Position numbers and translations under genes: made by a program
Shown: positions 55,529-64,000 of the stretch, one piece after another
Layout: the number at the start of each line of letters is the position of its first letter
Numbering within the stretch: position 1 is the stretch's first letter
Notes under the pieces: model-generated
Told to the model about the DNA's origin: nothing
Databases searched by the model: none
The model's input: the letters and a program-made list of their open reading frames with translations, nothing else
Assembly (NCBI RefSeq): GCF_000218685.1
Contig: NW_006763301.1
Location: 372,001-436,000 of the forward strand
Reading direction: 5' to 3'
Origin: Serpula lacrymans var. lacrymans S7.9
Lineage: Eukaryota > Basidiomycota > Agaricomycetes > Boletales > Serpulaceae
Length of the DNA stretch: 64,000 bases

Positions 55529-58500
55529 ATGGAACCTTCTCCCCGGGACCCAAAAGCCAACTCTCCGTCCAACTCCCAGCCGCTGCCGCCCCAGCCGATT
55601 CCTCCCTCCTCCTCAAAGCCGCCCTCCAGAAAACCGCGGCAGAAGAAACAGGCCGCCTCGACAAACACCCGCACCGCGGCCGACCCTCCTGCTTCTCGCC
55701 GTCCTCAAGGCCGTACAATCAACAACACTGTCTCCCATCCTGGCGCTCAGCCCGGTGAGCTCCTGTTCTTTATTATATTCCTCCTTTTTATCATTTATTT
55801 CTCTTTTCTTTTCTCCTCCTCGTCGCCACGTCTAATGTCCCCTTTCTCTCTCAGCTCCTCGCCAGCCACCCGATCAGCCTCAGCAGGACTCTCCTTCTCT
55901 GGCCCCTACTCGTGCTTTACCCCTCCAGCCATACCCTGGCCCAGTATATCACATTATGAACCACAACTATCCCATGAACCCCTCCCCGTTCACACAGCAC
56001 ACCGCTGGGTCCTCGTATCCTCCCTCTGCTCCAGTCAACGGGGCTAGCGGTCCAGGCATGCCAGGTCACCCACACCAGTATTATCCAATGCACCATACAG
56101 CATATCCCCCACCACCCCATGGCTATGCACCCTATCCTCAGTACCCTCAACAGATGATGATGTATGGGCCGCCCCGCACAAGCGCTCCCCCAGCCGTGCA
56201 AGAAGCTCCACAGGCTTCAAATGCGCCCTCTCCAGTCCCGACACCTTCCGCTACTTCCACTGGCAAGCGAAAGAGAAAATCTGCTACAGACGTGCGTGGG
56301 AAGAGCTCCGTAGAGAAGGATTCAGATCAGGAAGGACTCTCTGCGAACGATGGAGCACGTGTACAGACAACTCCTACTGCTGCTAGCGCTGCAGCTGCAG
56401 CTGACATGAAGAAGCGCACGAAAACGCAACGAGCATGTGATAGCTGCCGTAGTCGAAAAATTAGGTACGTGTCCACTTTTCAAATCGTATCCTGCAATCC
56501 GCCCGCACCTCTTCATTCCATACTTTCCCCAGTAGATGGCATGGGTCTGTCCATACTCATGTTTTTCCAGGTGTGATGTTCTTCCGGACACGGAACCTCA
56601 CGTATGCCAACATTGCAAACAATACGGCTTTGAATGCACGTTTGTTCTTCCTATAACTGAAACGCGGTTCAAAAAGAAAAAGTTGGAGGAAGAAGCAGCC
56701 AGTGTAGAGAAGGAAAAGGAGAAGATGGCTGAATTGCGGAGAACAACGTCATCTCCCCAGGTCGAGTCGCAGAAAGGAGATCGTAGGATTTTCGGTTAGT
56801 CCATGAGTAATTTACTTGTCCCATTCCAGTACAACTCACATTCTGTGATTTACAGGTCCAACCACTGCTGTGCATCTTCTGCATTCCCAAGCCACTATTT
56901 CCTCGCGCATTTATGAAAACTATGACCAACGCTATCAGCACACTTGGGAAGTAAGCAAGACAGGCGATGGTGTCATTTCGGTGCAAAAGCCTACAGCAGA
57001 AGAGCAACAGTCGGCTCATCCGAAACCAATTGACTTGCGCCTTGAACGAGACGTCGTTGAAAAACTTCTCAACGCTTACTTTTTAGAGATTGCGCCTCTG
57101 CTACCTGTTATTACTCAGGCCGAGTTCCTTGCCAGCCCATCGCCCCCACCAATACTGCTTTACTCGATGTGTTTGGTGGCTGCTTCTCGTCGTGAAGTTC
57201 CTCAGACTGTGTTCGACTCTATGCGCTTTGCTGTGAACAGTGTGATCAAGGCTGAGGATGTCCTGTCCACGGCGTCGATTGTCAACGTACAGGCTTTGTT
57301 AATATTGAGTATGGTGGGTGACAGCCATTCGCAATTTGTTCCAAATGCCCTTTCGGCGTTATGGCTCAGATTGGGCACGGCAATCAGAATGGTCAGCATA
57401 ACAAATCAGCGCTCTTGTATGATTCGTGCTTATTGAGCATTATACTGTATCACAGGCCCAGGACCTTGGATTACATCGCGCCGAGTCAGTCAAGCAAAAC
57501 ATTGAACTACGACGGCGCCTATGGGGTGCTTGTGTTATCTGTGATCGATGGTAATCATATGCAGCTCTACACAAGCTTCATTAGCTGACGGATTCTTTAG
57601 GACAAGCCTTACATATGGCCATCCTTACATGATTGATGTACAGGATTGTGATGCGCGTCTTCCGTCATCAGGCGATCCTCATGATCTATACATGGATGAA
57701 CTCGTGAGATTGAGCGTGATTCTCGGTCGAGTGCTGAAGACGATATATAGGTACTGTTTCTGCCTTTTACAGCTCGGCGGGTGTATTAATGTCATCGCAC
57801 AGTCCGTCTGGTTTGATGTTCACAACGGACGAGATGTTGTACAATCTTCTCAACGATATAGAGGCGTGGAAAGCGAACCTACCGGAGAACCTGCAATTCA
57901 GAGGACCAGACACACCTAGGAATGCCGGTGAGTTTCATGCGAGTTTTATTTATAAAACCGAGGTTGAGTACATGCTATTTAGGTCTATTGCATCTTTTGT
58001 ATTCGTGCGTCTCCATGATATTCTGGAGGGTGTTTATGCGGATATCGTACACTTGTCCTGCGCATCTCAAGTTTGGGCTTACTGTCGAGAACTGGAGCAC
58101 CCTAGTGCAGCTTACGGGCGATTCGATAGAATGGCTTGACACTCATGAGCGCATGTACGATGTGTGGCTTCTGGTAGCCTATGCTGCAACATCATGTTCG
58201 CTTGTTCAGGTGCGTTTGTTACGGCATTTCTTGTTGCAGGTTGCAGAGTTCGATTGCATGACTCGTTGTACGCTATAGTACCACACATGGGCAAGGCGCC
58301 AGGATGTCGAAGCTGCCAACAAACTGCGTAAACTTCGTGATTGTGTGCGGAGATGGGAAGGCTCCATTTCTCCTGACCACATGTCTGCTCGTCGAAAGGT
58401 TTGTGTATATTGTGTTGTGCTAAGACATATCTGATCAAGCGGCCATAGACGGCTGAGATTATAGCTCTTTTATATGAAGCTACGCAAGGAACCCCCTTGC

Positions 58501-59247
58501 CGGTTGATACACCTCCTGTCCTCAACCCGACGGGCGGTGTGACAGGTAATAAACCACTAGGCGGACTGGAGTACAAAAAAGACCCATCTCGTCCCGGTGG
58601 AGGCGTCTTCATAGCTCATGGTGACGCTCGCAAGGAGAAGTACGAAGGAGTGCCGGAAGGGACGATCATCAATTCAGACGATGAGCGTGAAGGTCGGGCA
58701 GGTCAGGCTTAGTTTTTTTTGAAGATTTGACTGATATTGAGATGGTACTCGATACAGGTGCAAGAGGAGGCCGAGCGCCCTCTATGGTGACGATAACGCC
58801 CTTACCGTCTAGTGGTGGTGGGCGTGGCTCCGCGATCAGCTATCCGAATATGAATCCGGCGTTGAATTATATGACGAGTCAGACGCCAGGAAGTGTGCAA
58901 GTGTTGAATGTGCTGGATGAACCTCAAGCGTCCAATACACTTGAACAATTTGCAATGGCGGACGTGGGCCTCCTAGAGGGGATCCCCGGAGGTATGTTCG
59001 ACTGGGGTATGTGTTACAGATGTATCGCATGTCACTATCTGACTGAAAACTCTTGTTTTCTTTTTTGGCATTGATAGGCCAATGGGAGTCGTTCTTTGCT
59101 CGATTTAACCCTGATTCGGGAGGAAATGGAGGTAGTGGGTTTCAGCGTCAGATGCAACAATCTCAGGGTGCGCGCGGGAATGCAGAGGTTGCACCTCAGC
59201 AAACTCACACCACCCCACAGCAGCAATCGACACAAGAACAACAATAG
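55529..59247 (+). CDS. Zn2Cys6 transcription factor with fungal_trans domain
   Basis: ATG at 55529 (MEPSPRDPKANSPSNSQPLP); an in-frame ATG at 55424 is also possible. The N-terminus is Pro/Gln-rich. The binuclear zinc cluster reads RACDSCRSRKIR then CDVLPDTEPHVCQHC and KQYGFEC, giving CX2CX6CX10CX2CX6C, with an intron between Arg and the third Cys. A basic helix (RFKKKKLEEEAASVEKEKEK) suggests a dimerisation coiled coil. The fungal_trans middle region includes LLNAYFLEIAPLLPVITQAE, AIRMAQDLGLHRAES and RRRLWGACVICDRW. The C-terminus is Gln-rich and probably activating. The target genes cannot be told from sequence. Confidence 0.88.
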
Positions 59248-60428
59248 GACAAGACAACAGGGATAGAGATATGAGTAAGTATTATCAACTCGCCAACAAT
59301 TTTAAAAACTATGAACAGTGAAGTGAAGGTGGAGGGTACAGTATTGTATTGTTTAGCAAGGATTATTGCTGTGAACTTTTTCTTTTTTTCGTTTCTTTTT
59401 TAACTTTGCTTCTTTTCTTTGTTTCTCTGGTTTCGTTCTATTTCTTGTTACTATCAAGTCGTTCATCAGATTTCTGTCACATTCAACGTACGAGCTGTCG
59501 TGTAGATATGTAACGATATAGTACAAGCCGTTTAGGCAATCCCATAATAACACTCTGTTTCATATCACATTGACGTACTAGTCAAGCTAACTTTTCTGTA
59601 TCTATTTTTGTGACATTTATTGACGTGGTGCATGATGTAGACGCTGTGGAGTGATGAGATGACGATATGGTGAATAGTTTAAGTTTTGTAGTACGTTTGG
59701 CTTCAGTTCTGATTGGAACGAATTCGGAGCAGAATTATAGGTTCGGTAAACCTTACCCCAAGTGCTAGTCCTTGCTAGGCCATGATATGACGCAGAAAGT
59801 AAGGGGAAGACCTTCTCATAATGAAAGCGCCGCATTGCGCCCGTACTAGCGATAGTCTATTCTTACTGGTCGTTGATGGGCTGTTTGGAAGTTGTTTGGA
59901 CCGGCGCATCGTGAAATCGATAGCAATGTTGCATAATCGCCTGGACCTCATGTTTCATGGAACGGTACTAGATGCAGTACATACCGTAAAGGACCCTTTG
60001 CTTGTACTTAATTTACGATCGAATGAGATCGACCAGAACCACTTCAAGCGTATGCGGTCCCGGGCTCGAGGCGCCTTTTCTTTTATGTTTCAAGGGTGTA
60101 GGATGTTTGCCTGCCGCAGTGTGACCGAGTCACTACGTTTGCTAGAGAATCAGAACTAAGATAGATTGCTCCACACTTACATATGCCCTGCGAATATGTA
60201 TTAGGTTTTTGATAGCGAAGGTTGTATAGGCGAGTGTGTTGTATGCTGGAGCATGTCATGTTGTCTGCCATCAAGCATGCATTTCTATTTCTATACTACG
60301 TTCGACGTGTTATCCGACGGCGGATCACCAAAGATGGACGAACGCTCCATTGTGATGGAATATCATGCCAAGCAAATGATCGAGCCAATTTTGCCAGACG
60401 AATCATGAGTTGATGGCTCAGCGCTCTT
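59248..60428. other. Intergenic, no supported gene
   Basis: AT-rich just after the transcription factor, with pyrimidine-rich runs at 59380-59440. ORFs of about 70-110 codons are unrecognised. Confidence 0.4.
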
Positions 60429-60999
60429 TTAAGCCGTTTTCTTGTCGATGAAAGCTTGCTGCCAATCAGGAAGGCGAATGACTTGAATCATATCTTCGTC
60501 GTTCAAAAAGAATCTATCAGGCGCTTTTTCACGAATAGAACACGTTTCATCCGTCGAGCATTGAGGAAGAGCGGTGATGGTGGCAATGGATGTGGGTAAA
60601 GATAAAGTGAACAAGGAGGTGCGGCATCATGCCATTGGGTCCGAAGGGTAACGGCATCTGTCATGAGAGCGGTTATGGCTTCTAGAACCTGTGAATAGAG
60701 AAATGAGTTGTCGAAGCTGATGGGAGGAAACGTATCAGTCTTCTTCTCCACCTTTCCTTATACAGGCAACTTTCGGACGGTTAGGTCACCATTGCGAGAT
60801 CCATTTTGCAGCCTGTGAGACGAATAGTACTGGATAGAGGCTCAAAAGCAGGTTTTAGCGCTCTGTCTGGGTGAAAGTAGATGCGAATGAGTAGTAAACT
60901 GATAGGAATTAATAGAAAATATAGACTACATGCTCTTATTGTGGATAAGGAAGCCGCCGATGTAGCGCTAGCGAGGAATTCTGGCCATTGTTGTTGCAA
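60429..60999 (-). CDS. Possible small membrane protein
   Basis: The minus strand from ATG 60999 encodes MQQQWPEFLASATSAASLST, then a hydrophobic helix SLYFLLIPISLLLIRIYFHP. After a likely short intron near 60780-60745 it reads VEKKTDTFPPISFDNSFLYS and QVLEAITALMTDAVTLRTQW. A frame ending IQVIRLPDWQQAFIDKKTA closes at 60429. Exon joins in the middle are not certain. No family recognised. Confidence 0.35.
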
Positions 61000-61252
61000 C
61001 GCGCGTGTGCTGACTTACACGCGTGTCCCTCCTCCCTTTCTCCCAACCTTTTACATGTTCTCCTCAGCGTCCACAGTGCACTCTATCCCACATCCCTAAT
61101 CCACAGGTAACGGTATCATATACCAGCGCTGGCCGTTCGATACAGCGAGCTCTCACTCGAGACTCTGAACATAGACCCAGCCCAGTAGCTTGCATCCAAC
61201 ACTATATACCACAGCGAACTCGCTATAAACTACATTATATCTCGTTCTCTAT

Positions 61253-64000
61253 ATGGCCCAACTCCTTAGTAAATCTGCACATTTTGCACAGCCCACATCA
61301 GCTCCAAGAATATCCCAACTTCTACCCACAGTAAAATGCTCGAGTTGTTCCCAACCAGTGCCGCTCGCAGATCTCGGTGACCACGTATGCTCCCCCCCTC
61401 CTCCTCCTAGCCCACATTCTTTACAGAAACCAGCATCCATGTCCAACAAATCTTTACTGCCCTCTAGACTACAAAATTTCGTTTCTAATAGGGCTGGCTC
61501 TCCTCAACAACAGCCGCCTCAGAGGTCTCAGCAGCAGCAGCAGCAACAGCAGCAACCACCACCATCACCCTCTCCTCTGGTAATACCGCAGAAGCAGCCA
61601 CAGCGACCTGGCTTCAGACCATCGCTGGAGGATGACCCTTTCCAAAGGTTGCCGCCTGTTAACAGGTCGTCACCTACATCTAGAACAAGTTCCCCCGCTC
61701 CTTTACCAAAACCCGCATTCCAACCGCCTCCGCCTGGCTCACCATCATCCATTTTAGTTTCTCGTGGTGGTCAGCACAAGCAAGAGCGTCAACCAGTTCG
61801 CTTTGACCCAGTAGAGCGAATTGGTACTCCAGTGCGGAATCAGCCCCCACCTCCCATCGCAGTTGAGCGAGCCAGGACACCATCAACTCGCAGTGGTCCT
61901 AAAACACCAGTAGATGGGGCTCTGCCCAATCCATTCGATGATTCACCCCCACCCCCTCAACCAGTTCTAGCCCGTCCCAGAGCATCTTCACTCGCTCGCA
62001 GAGACCCAAATATGACTCTTCCGTCGCAGCCCCCCCCACCTCTTCCACGTACACGCACTCCATCAAATGCGTCCCCTCGTCCATCGTTTGAGCGCTCACG
62101 TACCTCTTCAAGCCCTGCACCACGCCCTTCCTTCGAAAGAGCGCATACAGTCACAGCTACTCTTCCACCTCCACCAGCTGTGCCGAGGGTGTCAGCGGAC
62201 AACATTCAGCGTCCAGCGCGACAGGGTTCCTACGTTCCTTTCCCCTCCTCGATACCCTCACCAACACCACCTCATGCTCCAACACCAGCTCAAGCTCGGG
62301 GTCCTGTACAGCAAGTTGACCGAAATGTGAACACACAAATAGGTGGGGAAGCTGGAATGGCTGGTGTAGGGCGACGCGGATTCGCTGCTGCGGCACGCGC
62401 GGCCATGTTTACTACGGCCATCTCTGGAAAAGTCGGCACCGAAAATTCCTCAAGACCACCAGCTAACGCTGGGATGGATGGCCGACGTGTAAATGCACCC
62501 CAATATCTTGACATTAATGCTGCAATGAGCAATGTATATCGTGGTGAGTGCAGTAGTGACAATTTGGGCCGTATGCACCACTCTTTGACTATTTATGTGG
62601 ATATATGCACTATTTTTATCTTCGTGCTTAATTATACCTATGTATTTTTGATCGCGCTAACATGTCTTTTCTTCCTCTATGCAGCTGCCGCAACAACACC
62701 CCCTCTTTCGCCTAATTCTGGCCATTCCCCTCTTTCTCCATATCCTGCATCTCCAATTTCTCCCGCTGGCACTGTCACACCGACTACGACGCATCCCAAT
62801 AGTCATCATTCTGCTACCTACAAATCGCCTCTTTCCAATCCACACGATTCAACTTCCCCTGTACAAGTTCCTATTATTGCATCTCCTCTGCCCTCACCTA
62901 CACGCACTCCTTCGCCGATTTCCAACCCCTTTGCTCGACATCTGAGTGGTGGTTCTGACGTAACGTCGACTCCCGGACTTTCCATGCGTTTCCCTTTCTT
63001 CAATAAATACAAAGAAGGAAGTAAAGATAAGGACGACAAAAATAGAGACGAAAATGCGAGTAATGATGGGACAGAGAGTGTATACACTTCGAGGTCGTCT
63101 GAAGAGCATGCTAGGAATGATGCGGTTCCTATGTCGCCTTTATCCGAAGATTCTGATTTAGGACTGGCGTACGAAGATTCAGATGCTGAAGACGGTGATA
63201 CACCCGTTGTTCTGCCTTTGTCTGTCCGCAAGCCACCAGTAGACAAGGTCCAGTTCCCTTCTCTTGGGGCATCTCCTACACGCAAGAACTCCGCAAATTC
63301 TGTGGCAAGTAGTTCTGCTACATCGTCTGTATCAAAATTTCGCACGCAGTCTGCGGCTTCTGCTTCTAATCGTTCACGTAGTGCTTCAGCTTCAACATCT
63401 TATTCACGCAGTACGACCAAGTCTGTAGGTGCACTCGAACGCGCCATGGAAACCCTCATTGAGGAGGGTGCATCTGTTTCCATCCTTGCATCAGGTTCTG
63501 TACTGGCTTCCATGTCAGCAGGTCAAACTAACGTCCCTCCAGAACTGCCGAAGACAGGTGAAGTAGGAAACAGGGCAGATCGACTTCTTGGTCTAGGGAA
63601 AGGCAAGAATGTTCGGTCAAATACAGTCCCTGGTCCAGCGTCACCTGATAACAAGCTTCCGAAGCTGCCAACCCGTTCACATACAAGCCCGTCGCATCCA
63701 GTTTCGAACGTGGAAGAACGGATTCGACGTACTGGCGGAAAGAGCGAGAGCGGTAGTGTGCGGAAAAGGGACAGGGTGTTGGGAGAATTTGTGAAGAGGG
63801 AGCGAGCGTGTGCAAGATGTGAGAAAAAAATCGAGGACGGGAGATGGATACAGATGGATGGAGGAAGTGTTCTTTGCGAGCAATGTTGGAAAAATATGTA
63901 TTTACCTAAAGTGAGCATCCATTCCCTATTCTCACTAAACCAGGTGACATCTGCTAAACATTTTTTCAATATAACAGTGCCGCCGATGTAATCTACCTAT
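61253..64000 (+). CDS. LIM-domain protein, 5' part (cut by window end)
   Basis: Exons 61253-62543, 62685-63910 and 63978 onward. The N-terminus has a small Cys pattern (VKCSSCSQPVPLADLGDHVC), then a long Pro/Ser-rich disordered region with a polyglutamine run near 61530-61556 and many SPxP motifs, FNKYKEGSKDKDDKNRD, and a helix ALERAMETLIEEGASVSILA. The LIM domain begins at CARCEKKIEDGRWIQMDGGS then VLCEQCWKNMYLPK, and the next exon opens with CRRCNLP, so at least one more zinc module follows beyond the window. It resembles paxillin/Pxl1-type cytoskeletal adaptors. The 3' end is missing. Confidence 0.8.

Noticed and set aside
27634..64000. tRNA or snRNA genes in the host region
   Set aside because: I looked for B-box-like GGTTCGANTCC words and cloverleaf ends by eye and found no convincing case. 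A tRNAscan run would settle it.

Overview
The window looks like a chromosomal segment from a mushroom-forming basidiomycete (Agaricomycotina). The genes carry many short introns of about 40-60 bp. A basidiomycete-type DUF6593 protein is present, and nuclear housekeeping genes (SKP1, mRNA guanylyltransferase, ATG15, ERF2, mitochondrial bL27) are closely packed. No tRNA, rRNA, CRISPR or bacterial operon signal was seen.

Layout. Positions 1-27,100 are a transposon island. It begins with AT-rich sequence full of a dispersed TATAGC/GCTATA word, a solo LTR (831-1153) and a remnant of a CRM1/exportin-1 gene (about 4282-4467). A Ty3/gypsy chromovirus follows on the minus strand (4637-18829, 5-bp target duplication CATGC). 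Its gag gene is split by a second, younger chromovirus (10006-16992, duplication CCGCT), and its reverse transcriptase is split by a solo copia LTR (7628-7949, duplication GTATC). A Ty1/copia element (19775-26863, minus) comes next. Its gag is split by a 1.82-kb TG...CA insertion that carries its own 245-codon ORF on the plus strand (24576-26397, duplication CCGG). The island ends in a fragment resembling the RPAP1 N-terminal domain.

Positions 27,600-64,000 are a gene-dense host region. In order it holds a DUF6593 protein, an FMP25/RCC1L-like mitochondrial protein, a Tim17/22/23-like membrane protein, a WD40 protein, a glutamine-synthetase-family enzyme, a DUF3074 (START-like) protein, mitochondrial ribosomal protein bL27, SKP1, the mRNA capping guanylyltransferase, an unknown Ser/Pro-rich protein, guanine deaminase with a histidine-rich insert, ATG15 lipase, phosphopantetheine adenylyltransferase, ERF2 palmitoyltransferase, a Zn2Cys6 transcription factor, and the start of a LIM-domain protein cut by the window end. 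Several pairs are divergent with short shared promoters: FMP25-like/Tim17-like, WD40/GS-like, and bL27m/SKP1.

Main discoveries. (1) The copia element carries at least 11 exact copies of the palindrome CTCCNNGGAG inside its body and three in each LTR, used in all three reading frames, which points to a DNA-level signal. (2) Both chromoviruses, and a related solo LTR, show a Tf1-like self-priming architecture: an 11-nt word 26-28 nt after the LTR TATA box is complementary (exactly or with one mismatch) to the primer site just inside the 5' LTR. (3) Both chromoviruses have the same predicted -1 frameshift site at the gag/pol junction. (4) The inner chromovirus has an extra ORF in the env position, ending in a second zinc-knuckle module. 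(5) Every premature stop that I could place in the two chromoviruses is TGA, most where Arg is expected, which suggests CpG decay.
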